Positions 43,415 to 55,161 of a DNA stretch of 64,000 nt are shown in pieces. The notes under the pieces were generated by a model. That model saw only the letters and a list, made by a program, of their open reading frames with translations. It did not search any database and was not told the DNA's origin. Every line of letters begins with the position of its first letter. Within the stretch, counting starts at the first letter, position 1. Position numbers and translations under genes: made by a program. The DNA is from Cladochytrium replicatum (Eukaryota; Chytridiomycota; Chytridiomycetes; Cladochytriales; Cladochytriaceae), in contig JAHLKD010000018.1 of NCBI GenBank assembly GCA_025526935.1, forward strand, positions 544,231-608,230, in the 5' to 3' direction.

Positions 43415-46328
43415 TCAAGATAGTATATTAAGTGAAGACTGACTGACTAGCCCCAACGAGCCCCTGTGTTTAAGGTATAATTTACTTCCAAGAGGTTTAG
43501 TTAAGATGTCCGCGATCATATCAGAAGTATCCATATGGTGTAACTCCTGATGTTTCTGTTCAACTTGGAGATTCACAAATCTCTCGCGAACGTCCATGTG
43601 TTTGGTCCGTTTGTTGTTGAACAGATTGTTTGCGATAGACTCGGTGGATCGATTGTCTTGCCATAAACGGAGCGGATTGAACGACGTAATTCCAATACCC
43701 GTCATAAGATTTTTCATCCACTTCATCTCACGCGATAGTTCGTTCAGCGCATACAGTTCGGCTTCCGACGACGAGGCTGCAATAGTCTGTTGTCGAATCG
43801 ACTGCCAACTGATTGCCGCATTAGCGAACATTACCACGTAACCGGTTCGTGAGTATCTATCTGCATCGCCCGCCCAGTCTGCATCGGCATAACCTTGTGG
43901 GTTGTTAGCCGAATCAAACATGTAGAGACCGTCGGGTCTTAGCATCGGAGACGTGATACCAGTCCGTGTATAGTGTAAACCGTAATCCCAAGTACCGAGT
44001 AAATATCGTTGTAATCGATAGAGAGCCTTTGATTCTGACTGTCGAGGATCAATCTGATGTTGTGCCAAAATATTGACTGCGTATGAAATATCCGGTCGTG
44101 TCTTAGTCGCCACGTACGATATCTTCATTAACATTGATCGAAATTGTGTTGCCTCGGCATCGGACAGTGTTGGTGTGGTCTCATCAAAGATATATGATTT
44201 TGACATCGGTGTTTTGGTCGGTTTGATGTTGGTACCCCATAAATTTGCTTCTTCGAGAATCTTCTTTACGTACAATGCATTGCTAAGGAAATATCCTTCC
44301 GTTGTCTGCAATAACTCCATTTTCAGAATCCATTTCGCCTTCGAAGTACTGCCTACTGTGAACGAAGTTTCCAAATCGGTCTGAAACCGATGATATGCGT
44401 TTGGATCTGTGGAAAAATGTAGTATATCATCGACATGAACGGTAGTGTGTTCGCGGGTATTATTTGTTGGATTGTATCGCCAGAAATGACAGATGTCTGC
44501 AATATTCCGCACGAAACCAACACTGAGATATTGTTTCCAAAGAGTTTTGTACCATTCTCGAGCTGCCTGGTGTAGACCGTACAGACTTTTGATAAGTCTG
44601 CAGACGATGGGTCGATTCTGGAAATCTACTCGTCCGAAACCATGAGGGAGTTCGACGTAGTTCTCTTCTTCCAGTATCGCATTGAGATATGCACCCTTGA
44701 TATCAAACTGGAATATGATCATGCCGACTAATGCTGCTAATGCAATCAGAAAACGGATCGTGGACGTTTTCGTAACTGGAGAATAGGTTTCATCGAAATC
44801 CAATCCTTCAATCTGTGAAAATCCTCGTACGACCCAACGTGCTTTGAATCGAGTAATATTGCCATGTTCGTCAAGCTTATATGTGAAAACCCATTTGCCC
44901 GATAATAAATTCCGTCCATCAGGTAAAAACGTTTCGGCCCAAGTATTGTTGCCGACTAGTTGTGTAACTTCCTCCTTCATCGCCGCTAACCAGAATGGAG
45001 CCTCATCGGATCGTGATAAAGCCTCACGAAGAGTCTTTGGTGCAGTCCGTATATTTCCATTCGCAATTGGTTGTGTTGGATATGAGGAATCGGCCTTCAG
45101 GGTCCAATCGATATTAGGAACGGACCGGGTAAACAAGGAATTTTGTTTCCTTTTGGCGTTCGACAAATTTGCACTTGCTTGACGTTTTCGTTTTCTTGCT
45201 GCATACGCTTCGTCGACATCTTCTCCAATGAATTGAAGATCACTTTCGAGTTGTGCATCATATTCCTCTACAGGAGATACGGAAGACAAATTCGGAGATT
45301 CTTCAGTAATGGATTGTGGAGTCGATAAATCAGCATTTGGATCATAATCAGCATCGTCTGGGTCATCATCGTCTAGTCCATGTAAATGTTCAACAACATG
45401 CATGTCACCGGCTTCTTCTAAGCGGTAATATATGGGGTCGTCGTTTATATCCTCATCGATTTCTTCGTCTGCAACGGTAGAAATCGGGAAATTGTCTGAG
45501 GCAAACTCAACAGTCGTCTCTTGCACCCCCTGATCCCCGGTTGGTATTTGATCAACATCGAAATATGTCCCGGCCTTCAGTGGATATTGTACCGTAAGAT
45601 CGTCGAGTAACTGTCGGGTAGGATTATAACCAACAAAAACTCCCTCGTGGAACGTAACATGGAAGTATTCGCCTATTGTGTTTGTCCGAAAATTGAGTGC
45701 TATGACGATCTTCAGGTCTTCACCCTTGTATCCGAGAAACAGACCTAGTTCAGACTTGTCTCGGATTCTGCGCGCCAACCTTTGTTCGTGTGAGATCCAC
45801 AAACTAACGAGTGTTCCAAAGGCGTGGATAGTTGCCAAATCTATCTGCTTGTCAAGGTAAGCACAGTACGGAATCGCATTCACAGCTGAATGGAAAGTAG
45901 TGTTCTTGACGACCGCAGCGTATAGGATGGAGAGTTGCACGAATTGAAGTGTTTGTGGTAGTCCAGCTTGTAGCAGCATCGCGTCCGACATATACTTGAT
46001 CGATTGTGTATTCCGCTCTGATAGACCATCGAGTTCCTTTACTGACGGAGGAGCTGGGTGGACGTGGATGCGAGGAATCTTGGTATTGCACCATTGGATC
46101 AACCGTTTAGTAATCAATTCTCCTGAATCGGAACGTAGTTCAGCAACGTGTAATGGGTGATTGCGATTTTCCACATCAGCGATATGTCGAATCATACTAT
46201 CCACTGCATCACTCTTTCGATTCAGGAAGTAGATTGTGATGAAACGAGGTTGTTCGTCGACAATGATCTGCCAATATCTCTTCTTCTGTCCGTCGTAGAT
46301 TAAACGTACGACATCGGAAAACAGACGG
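43415..46328 (-). CDS. pol: Copia Pol: integrase core, RT, RNase H (element A)
   Basis: Open from just after the A5 run at 46329-46333 to the stop at 43415. The integrase core shows D,D,E residues: WQIIVDE, ELRSDSGELI and PPSVKELDGLSERN. The copia integrase tail is GLFLGYKGEDLKIVIALNFR. The reverse transcriptase has FDIKGAYLNAILEEENYVEL and the active-site HVDDILHFS. RNase H has GYADADWAGD, SSSEAELYALNE and LWQDNRSTESIANN. It ends ...ADILTKPLGSKLY...NILS. An acidic spacer lies between integrase and RT. It must be reached from the upstream frame by a one-base frame change. The GAG-GGA codons here are intact where two sister copies have GAG-TGA. Confidence 0.92.
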
Positions 46329-48599
46329 AAAAAGTTTCCTCGGAGCTCGACTTATTGTAGAATAAATCGGCTTCTGCTTCAGCTTTGTGCGACTACAGAC
46401 CAAACAATTCTGCATAATTGATTTGTTGACAAGATTGAATGCATCCGGTTCAACCTTGGGCATTTTGATGTTGAGCTTCTCTGCCGTTCGAAAGATCGTC
46501 CGTAAGTGGATGTGACCAAACTGCTGGTGTAACTTTGCAAGTTCGTGTACTGTCACTGGCGATAAGTTGGTGCTCACTCCAACTGTATCTTGAGATGCTC
46601 GTTGACATTCATCATCGTTCGTTTGACGAATGTTGTTGTCTGACATTACATCGAGACCCATCGCGTGAGAAGATCGTACACCGGACGTAAAGTCCATCGA
46701 CTGATCGAGACCTTCTGCGGATACCGCTACTGCTTTAGCTCGTTGAGCAATCACATGCCGCGGTTGGTGAGTTCCGACGGTACTAACATCAGCATAGAGA
46801 TAGTACAAATCTCTTTCCCGTCGCCCAATAATAACGTGTTCATCCGTATCACCATGCGTGAGGATAACCTTGTCTTTGGTGAAACTCACAATGTCTCCGG
46901 AGTCTCCAATGATACTACACACTGATGCAAGTGTGTCTTCGAGATCAGGAACATAAAGTGCGTTGTGTATTATCTTAATTCGCCCATTGGGTAAAACTAC
47001 AGATACATCTCCAAAACCACAAACTGGAATTGTATGACTATCCGCTAGTTCCACCACGTCCTCGTCATTCGTATACGTCAGCGAACTAAAGGCATGACGA
47101 TTAGGTGTCATCCAAACAGTTGCGCCTGTATCAAGCAAACCCACACGATCCTTTGCTTGAACATGTACACGGACAACCTTCTGTGCCGAGTGTGCGTTCA
47201 CTATCGAAAACATATTTCCGATGTATGTGTCAGCATCTTTATCAACAGAAGTAGGTTGGGTAAGGTCAAAGATTACCTTCTTGGTCAACACCGGTTTGGC
47301 GGTAGATTCGTCCTCCGACGAATCATCACCTGCATCGCCACGGCTGGCAATGAATGCACGAAAATCCGTGTCTAAACAAAGACTCTTTGCAGTGAGATAG
47401 CGTTTACACGCCGACTGCTTGTGTCCTCGTTTGCCACAGAAATTGCATGTGAGATCTGTCTTCTTTGCAGAAGAAGATGTGGACGACCTGGAGTCCTGCG
47501 ACTGCCTGGTCCGAGTGGAACTGCTACTCCCACCGCTACTGCCTGAGCCACCCGAGGCACCCTGCTTACGGCATTGAGTATTGGTGTGAGATGAGTTCGG
47601 ATGCAAGGTACAAATATCCTCCGACTTCGCAACCTTGGCTTTCGCTTTGGCCTTCGCTTTCTTCGCCTTTGCCTTCATGGCCTTCTTTGTCCCATTCGGC
47701 CCACCGGCATCCATGGTGACGTTGAGTTGGACCAATTGGTTGAGGTCGGTCAAGATATTTGACACTGTTTCGAAGTAATGCGTTGGCTTTTGGTGGAATG
47801 GTCGCGGAGCATTCGGATTTGCAGCATCAATTGGATCTTGTATTAACGCCGGTTCCCATTCGGCATACGCAGAAGTGATCATTTTTCCGAGAAAAGGTAC
47901 GAGGGTCCGTAGTTCAATTGTCTGCATCGTGATTTTTGCGACTAACCGGTTTAGTAGATCCTTGATTACGAGTTCGTCCGGTAAAGAGTTCAGTTTGAGT
48001 TCGAATAACTCAGTGAGGTCGGTCACAAACTGCTGAACGCTTTCTGCCGACTGACCGTTCGTACATTTCAGATCTACCAGCCGTTGCTCCCACATAGACG
48101 ATTCGATCGGAGCTTGTCCGCCAGCACTGAAAATTCGGCGAAGTCCATCGACTTTGCCTTTTGCTGACGCATAAGCTCTGACTCGATTCATGTCGCGTTT
48201 TGGGAAACATTCGCATAGAATTCCAACTGCGACGTTATTGTCCGCTTGTTGTGCACGGTAATCTTGCATCTCAGCACGATATTGCGTACGTAAGTGACTG
48301 TTGTGTGTGACGATCGCCAAATGTTCACGTAGTTCTGCTTCCCATTGTGCTCGTGCTTCGTTAGCAGCTCCGCCAGCAGCTCCGGCGATGACTATCGGAC
48401 GCTGTGGGCGATTTCCTTCCGCCTCGTAATTCGGACTATCAGGAAGAGCCATTGGTTCTTGGAGAAGCATAGTGCCAGCGCCGCCACGTAAGTTTGCGTA
48501 AGTCTGCACTTGTTCCATGTACAGATCGAAATCCTGCAGCGTTTTACCGGTGAATGGCTTCGGCCGCGAAGATGTGGCGTCATTCGATCCTGAACCCAT
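46209..48599 (-). CDS. gag: Copia Gag-protease-integrase N-terminus (element A)
   Basis: ATG at 48599 (MGSGSNDATSSRPKPFTG). Gag contains a helical capsid-like region and a Lys/Ala-rich stretch (AMKAKAKKAKAKAKAKVAK). The CCHC knuckle CNFCGKRGHKQSAC lies near residue 395. The aspartic protease motif is LLDTGATVWM, near residue 490. The pre-integrase HHCC domain has LHQQFGHIHLRTIF and QNCLVC. After RAPRKLF the frame runs wrong for 40 codons (PSVFRCRTF...) because of a fifth A at 46329-46333, and stops at 46209. Confidence 0.92.
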   Translation of the reverse strand: MGSGSNDATSSRPKPFTGKTLQDFDLYMEQVQTYANLRGGAGTMLLQEPMALPDSPNYEAEGNRPQRPIVIAGAAGGAANEARAQWEAELREHLAIVTHNSHLRTQYRAEMQDYRAQQADNNVAVGILCECFPKRDMNRVRAYASAKGKVDGLRRIFSAGGQAPIESSMWEQRLVDLKCTNGQSAESVQQFVTDLTELFELKLNSLPDELVIKDLLNRLVAKITMQTIELRTLVPFLGKMITSAYAEWEPALIQDPIDAANPNAPRPFHQKPTHYFETVSNILTDLNQLVQLNVTMDAGGPNGTKKAMKAKAKKAKAKAKAKVAKSEDICTLHPNSSHTNTQCRKQGASGGSGSSGGSSSSTRTRQSQDSRSSTSSSAKKTDLTCNFCGKRGHKQSACKRYLTAKSLCLDTDFRAFIASRGDAGDDSSEDESTAKPVLTKKVIFDLTQPTSVDKDADTYIGNMFSIVNAHSAQKVVRVHVQAKDRVGLLDTGATVWMTPNRHAFSSLTYTNDEDVVELADSHTIPVCGFGDVSVVLPNGRIKIIHNALYVPDLEDTLASVCSIIGDSGDIVSFTKDKVILTHGDTDEHVIIGRRERDLYYLYADVSTVGTHQPRHVIAQRAKAVAVSAEGLDQSMDFTSGVRSSHAMGLDVMSDNNIRQTNDDECQRASQDTVGVSTNLSPVTVHELAKLHQQFGHIHLRTIFRTAEKLNIKMPKVEPDAFNLVNKSIMQNCLVCSRTKLKQKPIYSTISRAPRKLFPSVFRCRTFNLRRTEEEILADHCRRTTSFHHNLLPESKE

Positions 48600-48650
48600 C
48601 TTGTCGTTGTTGTCCAAAGAAATGTGTTAAGCAACGATTCGTAACTATTG

Positions 48651-49249
48651 TGTTGAACAAAGCTGTGGTCTGGATCCTCAGGTTGTGTGTGTTGCTAATT
48701 CACGGGTTAATGTTTCTAAGAGATGAATAAAGAAGATTGCGAGTCACAAGTACTAGCGCAAGAGAATGCTCCTTGTGTGTATCGCCACAGGCTCCTTAAA
48801 TAAGTGTACTGTCGTTTTGGCTTTTCCTTCCGGAAGATCTGGATCGAAGCGATAAGGTTTGACTCTTCTTCTCACAGGCGTAGCGAAGCATAATCATGCT
48901 AAGCTGTGCGTGAGATCTAGCTCTCCTCAACAGGATTGTTCCCACACATGATTCCCACGAACACTTCAATCATATGTAAACCTTTGCTGTGATCTGATCC
49001 GGGCTTCACTTCTACAAGTGGATGATAGAAAAGTAATGACAGTTTACTATACCTATGGCCGCAATAAATATAACCCATGAAGAAATAACTGGAGGTATCC
49101 AAACTCGTAATAGATCATCATCTATATGCTTTAGTTCAATAGTTAGAAATGTTGCTCAGTGAAGAGTGGCATTTCTGTATATCGGGCGTTTGTGTTTTTG
49201 TACTATCAATGACTGGATTGGCCAAGTCCATCAATCGAAATACTTAACA
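48651..49249 (-). repeat. Family-1 LTR (5' of element A)
   Basis: 599 bp, partner of 42688-43287. The DNA just inside (caatagttacgaatcg, read on the element strand) is not complementary to the CCA end of a tRNA, so the primer site is not of the usual type. Confidence 0.95.
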
Positions 49250-51041
49250 CGTTGTTCGTATCCTCATCAACTTCTTTGTCTGCAACGGTAGAAATCAGGA
49301 AATTGTCTGAGACAAACTCAACAGTCGTCTCTTGCACCCCCTGATCCCCGGTTGGTATTTGATCAACATCGAAATATGTCCCGGCCATCAGTGGATATTG
49401 TACCGTAAGATCGTCGAGTAACTGTCGGGTAGGATTATAACCAACAAAAACTCACTCGTGGAACGTAACATGGAAGTATTCCCCTATTGTGTTTGTCCGA
49501 AAATTGAGTGCTATGACGATCTTCAGGTCTTCACCCTTGTATCCGAGAAACAGACCTAGCTCAGACTTGTCTCGGATTCTGCGCGCCAACCTTTGTTCGT
49601 GTAAGATCCACAAACTAACGAGTGTTCCAAAGGCGTGGATAGTTGCCAAATCTATCTGCTTGTCAAGGTAAGCACAGTACGGAATCGCATTCACAGCTGA
49701 ATGGAAAGTAGCGTTCTTGACGACTGCAGCATATAGGATGGAGAGTTGCACGAATTGACGTGTTCGTGGTAGTCCAGCTTGTAGCAGCATCGCGTCCGAC
49801 ATATACTTGATCGATTGTGTATTCCGCTCTGATAGACCATCGAGTTCCTTTACTGACGGAGGAGCCGGGTGGACGCGGATGCGAGGAATCTTGGTATTGC
49901 ACCATTGGATCAACCGTTTCGTAATCAATTCTCCTGAATCGGAACGTAGTTCAGCAACGTGTAATGGGTGATTGCGATTTTCCACATCAGCGATATGTCG
50001 AATCATACTATCCACCGCATCACTCTTTTGATTCAGGAAGTAGATTGTGATGAAACAAGGTTGTTTGTCGACAATGATCTGCCAATATCTCTTCTTCTGT
50101 CCGTCGTAGATTAAACGTACGACATCGGAAAACAGACGGAAAAGTTTCCTCGGAGCTCGACTTATTGTAGAATAAATCGGCTTCTGCTTCAGCTTCGTGC
50201 GACTACAAACAATTCTGCATAATTGATTTGTTGACAAGATTGAATGCATCTGGTTCAACCTTGGGCATTTTGATGTTGAGCTTCTCTGCCGTTCGAAAGA
50301 TCGTCCGTAAGTGGATGTGACCAAACTGCTGGTGTAACTTTGCAAGTTCGTGTACTGTCACTGGCGATAAGTTGGTGCTCACTCCAACTGTATCTTGAGA
50401 TGCTCATTGACATTCATCATCGTTCGTTTGACGAATGCTGTTGTCTGACATTACATCGAGAGCCATCGCGTAAGAAGATCGTACACCAGACGTAAAGTCC
50501 ATCGACTGGTCGAGATCTTCTGCGGATACTGCTACTGCTTTAGCTCGTTGAGCAATCACATGCGGCGGTTGGTGAGTTCCAACGGTACTAACATCAGCAT
50601 AGAGATAGTACAAATCTCTTTCCCGTCGCCCAATAATAACATGTTCATCCGTATCACCATGCGTGAGGATAACCTTGTCTTTAGTGAAACTCACAATGTC
50701 CCCGGAGTCTCCAATGATACTACACACCGATGCAAGTGTGTCTTCGAGATCAGGAACATAAAGTGCGTTGTGTATTATCTTAATTCGCCAATTGGGTAAA
50801 ACTACAGATACATCTCCAAAACCACAAACTGGAATTGTATGACTATCCGCTAGTTCCACCACGTCCTCGTCATTCGTATACGTCAGTGAACTAAAGGCAT
50901 GACGATTAGGTGTCATCCAAACAGTTGCGCCTGTATCAAGCAGACCCACACGATCCTTTGCTTGAACATGTACACGGACAACCTTCTGTGCCGAGTGTGC
51001 GTTCACTATCGAAAACATATTTCCGATGTATGTGTCAGCAT
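49250..51041 (-). pseudogene. Decayed Gag-Pol of the older family-1 copy
   Basis: Minus strand, protease to integrase. LLDTGATVWM, the pre-integrase region and the integrase core are readable. Lesions: TGA for CGA at 50404-50406, a four-base loss near 50212 in the pre-integrase C-x-x-C region, and TGA at 49455-49457 in the HVTFHEG motif. Unlike the younger elements it keeps the four-base A run at 50140-50143, so the integrase frame is continuous there. Confidence 0.85.
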
Positions 51042-51722
51042 TGTCGAAGTTTGGTTTGAGGGCGATGTGATTTGATCAGTTTTAGTGCTGCTGATCTGGG
51101 ACTTGCGCTAGAGATAGTCCTCAGGTTGATCTGTGTATGTGCAGAGTTTCGTGTTTCTCCAATCACGCTCTTGCGCCACAGCCACCCGAAATCTCATATC
51201 GCCACAGGCTCTTTGAATTGTGCAAACAATTCAAATATACTGTCGTTTCGGCTTTTATAATTAACCTGTGGCTATAGATATATGGAAATATCTGATATAA
51301 ACATTATTCTCTCGAATAGAGAGATATAGATCCCAGTGATCGTTCACAATAACCATTGTGAGCAGAACATGAAGATTAGCTATAATCTTGTCTACAATGA
51401 CATGTTCTCTATGAGAAATAAGTATGTAGTACCTTGCATTAATATCATACGAGATGTACTCGAGTATGATATAACTGTCAGCAGCAAACTGATTAGCATC
51501 ACATTCTTTCTCAAACGCGTGATCACTCTCAGAACTCTACTAGATTCCAATGAGTAAAGGAGGATGTCTTCATGACCAATAGTTAGAAATGCCAGTTCTT
51601 TCATGTAATGTATGATTACGCATGAACTTGTCCCAGACGTCTCTGGTAAGGCTATTTCCCCTCAGTGTCGGTAGTGGATGAAGACTGGAGTAGCTAGTTC
51701 CATATATGTGCATGCATCAACA
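51042..51722 (-). repeat. Family-2 LTR, inverted
   Basis: 681 bp on the minus strand, from TGTTGATGCATGCACATATA (51722) to CTTCGACA (51042). Positions 51602-51722 are the reverse complement of 62430-62550, the 3' LTR start of the family-2 element. The flanks (agcat and taggt) do not match, so this is not a simple solo LTR insertion. It cuts the older family-1 copy on one side and the family-2 coding region on the other. Confidence 0.8.
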
Positions 51723-52127
51723 TAGGTGCAGCTATTTTGACGTATCTTTCTAATTCTGCACTCTCTGTTGGCAAACAGAATGTTTTACCTGGTACCACTA
51801 CAAACACTGCCCAAGAGCAGCAGACACCACGTCTGGTGTAAGGTTTGACACAGTGAAGGACAACAATGTTTTCCCAAAAGATTCTAACAAAACTAGAAAT
51901 TACGGGGGTGACGTTTTAGACGGAGCTTCATCTGCAACATTAAGTCTATACTCCCAAACAATGGCTGATAATGGAGTAAACAACGTTTCAGCTGTGACCA
52001 TCAACAAATTAGCTAGATTACACCGGCAATTTGGTCACATACATTTGCGGAAAATCCTGCAAACTTTACATTCTCTGGGAAAGAAACTGCCCAAAGTCAG
52101 GAGTGATGCACTTGATTTTGTTAACTC
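51723..52127 (+). pseudogene. Family-2 pol, left fragment
   Basis: Frame pieces from the protease/pre-integrase spacer and the HHCC start (ARLHRQFGHIHLRKILQTLH). The last codons before the inserted element are LDFVNS. An in-frame TAA near 51841 separates the first piece from the second. It continues at 59293. Confidence 0.75.
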
Positions 52128-52726
52128 TGTTAAGTATTTCGATTGATGGACTTGGCCAATCCAGTCATTGATAGTACAAAAACACAAACGCCCGATATAC
52201 AGAAATGTCACTCTTCACTGAGCAACATTTCTAACTATTGAACTAAAGCATATAGATGATGATCTATTACGAGTTTGGATACCTCCGGGTATTTCTTCAT
52301 GGGTTATATTTATTGCGGCCATAGGTATAGTAAACTGTCATTACTTTTCTATCATCCACTTGTAGAAGTGAAGCCCGGATCAGATCACAGCAAAGGTTTA
52401 CATATGATTAACGCGTTCGTGGGAATCATGTGTGAGAACAATCCTGTTCAGGAGAGCTAGATCTCACGCACAGCTTAGCATGATTATGCTTCGCTACGCC
52501 TGTGAGAAGAAGAGTCAAACCTTATCGCTTCGATCCAGATCTTCCGGAAGGAAAAGCCAAAACGACAGTACACTTATTTAAGGAGCCTGTGGCGATACAC
52601 ACAAGGAGCATTCTCTTGCGCTAGTACTTGTGACTCGCAATCTTCTTTATTCATCTCTTAGAAACATTAACCCGTGAATTAGCAACACACACAACCTGAG
52701 GATCCAGACCACAGCTTTGTTCAACA
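52128..52726 (+). repeat. Family-1 LTR (5' of element B)
   Basis: 599 bp, TGTTAAGTATTTCG to TTTGTTCAACA. A TATA-like tatttaag lies near 52568, and the transcript start is expected shortly after it. It is followed by caatagttacgaatcg, the putative primer site. Confidence 0.95.
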
Positions 52727-52777
52727 CAATAGTTACGAATCGTTGCTTAACACATTTCTTTGGACAACAACGACAAG

Positions 52778-54562
52778 ATGGGTTCAGGATCGAATGACGC
52801 CACATCTTCGCGGCCGAAGCCATTCACCGGTAAAACGCTGCAGGATTTCGATCTGTACATGGAACAAGTGCAGACTTACGCAAACTTACGTGGCGGCGCT
52901 GGCACTATGCTTCTCCAAGAACCAATGGCTCTTCCTGATAGTCCGAATTACGAGGCGGAAGGAAATCGCCCACAGCGTCCGATAGTCATCGCCGGAGCTG
53001 CTGGCGGAGCTGCTAACGAAGCACGAGCACAATGGGAAGCAGAACTACGTGAACATTTGGCGATCGTCACACACAACAGTCACTTACGTACGCAATATCG
53101 TGCTGAGATGCAAGATTACCGTGCACAACAAGCGGACAATAACGTCGCAGTTGGAATTCTATGCGAATGTTTCCCAAAACGCGACATGAATCGAGTCAGA
53201 GCTTATGCGTCAGCAAAAGGCAAAGTCGATGGACTTCGCCGAATTTTCAGTGCTGGCGGACAAGCTCCGATCGAATCGTCTATGTGGGAGCAACGGCTGG
53301 TAGATCTGAAATGTACGAACGGTCAGTCGGCAGAAAGCGTTCAGCAGTTTGTGACCGACCTCACTGAGTTATTCGAACTCAAACTGAACTCTTTACCGGA
53401 CGAACTCGTAATCAAGGATCTACTAAACCGGTTAGTCGCAAAAATCGCGATGCAGACAATTGAACTACGGACCCTCGTACCTTTTCTCGGAAAAATGATC
53501 ACTTCTGCGTATGCCGAATGGGAACCGGCGTTAATACAAGATCCAATTGATGCTGCAAATCCGAATGCTCCGCGACCATTCCACCAAAAGCCAACGCATT
53601 ACTTCGAAACAGTGTCAAATATCTTGACCGACCTCAACCAATTGGTCCAACTCAACGTCACCATGGATGCCGGTGGGCCGAATGGGACAAAGAAGGCCAT
53701 GAAGGCAAAGGCGAAGAAAGCGAAGGCCAAAGCGAAAGCCAAGGTTGCGAAGTCGGAGGATATTTGTACCTTGCATCCGAACTCATCTCACACCAATGCT
53801 CAATGCCGTAAGCAGGGTGCCTCGGGTGGCTCAGGCAGTAGCGGTGGGAGTAGCAGTTCCACTCGGACCAGGCAGTCGCAGGACTCCAGGTCGTCCACAT
53901 CTTCTTCTGCAAAGAAGACAGATCTCACATGCAATTTCTGTGGCAAACGAGGACACAAGCAGTCGGCGTGTAAACGCTATCTCACTGCAAAGAGCCTTTG
54001 TTTAGACACGGATTTTCGTGCATTCATTGCCAGCCGTGGCGATGCAGGTGATGATTCGTCGGAGGACGAATCTACCGCCAAACCGGTGTTGACCAAGAAG
54101 GTAATCTTTGACCTTACCCAACCTACTTCTGTTGATAAAGATGCTGACACATACATCGGAAATATGTTTTCGATAGTGAACGCACACTCGGCACAGAAGG
54201 TTGTCCGTGTACATGTTCAAGCAAAGGATCGTGTGGGTTTGCTTGATACAGGCGCAACTGTTTGGATGACACCTAATCGTCATGCCTTTAGTTCGCTGAC
54301 GTATACGAATGACGAGGACGTGGTGGAACTAGCGGATAGTCATACAATTCCAGTTTGTGGTTTTGGAGATGTATCTGTAGTTTTACCCAATGGGCGAATT
54401 AAGATAATACACAACGCACTTTATGTTCCTGATCTCGAAGACACACTTGCATCAGTGTGTAGTATCATTGCAGACTCCGGGGACATTGTGAGTTTCACCA
54501 AAGACAAGGTTATCCTCACGCATGGTGATACGGATGAACACGTTATTATTGGGCGACGGGAA
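52778..54562 (+). CDS. gag: Copia Gag-protease (element B), cut by solo LTR
   Basis: ATG 52778. Nearly identical to Gag of element A, including the Lys/Ala stretch, the knuckle CNFCGKRGHKQSAC and the protease LLDTGATVWM. The frame ends shortly after IIGRRE, where the solo LTR is inserted at 54563. The sequence resumes after the LTR with RERDLYYLYADVS, which shows the frame was intact before the insertion. Confidence 0.9.
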
Positions 54563-55161
54563 TGTTAAGTATTTCGATTGATGGACTTGGCCAATCCAGT
54601 CATTGATAGTACAAAAACACAAACGCCCGATATACAGAAATGTCACTCTTCACTGAGCAACATTTCTAACTATTGAACTAAAGCATATAGATGATGATCT
54701 ATTACGAGTTTGGATACCTCCGGGTATTTCTTCATGGGTTATATTTATTGCGGCCATAGGTATAGTAAACTGTCATTACTTTTCTATCATCCACTTGTAG
54801 AAGTGAAGCCCGGATCAGATCACAGCAAAGGTTTACATATGATTAACGCGTTCGTGGGAATCATGTGTGAGAACAATCCTGTTGAGGAGAGCTAGATCTC
54901 ACGCACAGCTTAGCATGATTATGCTTCGCTACGCCTGTGAGAAGAAGAGTCAAACCTTATCGCTTCGATCCAGATCTTCCGGAAGGAAAAGCCAAAACGA
55001 CAGTACACTTATTTAAGGAGCCTGTGGCGATACACACAAGGAGCATTCTCTTGCGCTAGTACTTGTGACTCGCAATCTTCTTTATTCATCTCTTAGAAAC
55101 ATTAACCCGTGAATTAGCAACACACACAACCTGAGGATCCAGACCACAGCTTTGTTCAACA
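54563..55161 (+). repeat. Solo family-1 LTR inside element B
   Basis: 599 bp, flanked by GGGAA on both sides (54558-54562 and 55162-55166). A perfect target duplication with only one LTR between means an insertion followed by LTR-LTR recombination. It is inserted in the protease/pre-integrase linker. Confidence 0.97.

Larger units (their letters stand above)
42688..49249 (-). mobile_element. Full-length family-1 copia element A
   Basis: 6.56 kb: 3' LTR 42688-43287 (600 bp) and 5' LTR 48651-49249 (599 bp), nearly identical, flanked by the 5-bp target duplication CGTTG (42683-42687 and 49250-49254). LTR ends are TGTTA...CAACA. A polypurine tract (gactgaggggg) adjoins the 3' LTR. Gene order Gag, protease, integrase, RT, RNase H is that of copia elements. 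The near-identical LTRs mean a recent insertion. It would be intact but for one extra base in a homopolymer (46329-46333). Confidence 0.95.
42480..51041 (-). mobile_element. Older family-1 copia copy, split by a younger one
   Basis: The two flanks of the 42688-49249 element join into one continuous family-1 internal sequence. The left piece (42480-42687) ends ...ggggtcgttg and the right piece (49250-51041) starts cgttgttcgtatcc. Removing the insert and one CGTTG restores the match to the family. The older copy has lost its reverse transcriptase end at 42480 and its Gag end at 51041, so both its LTRs are missing. It carries several lesions, including TGA codons at 49455-49457 and 50404-50406. 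Confidence 0.9.
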
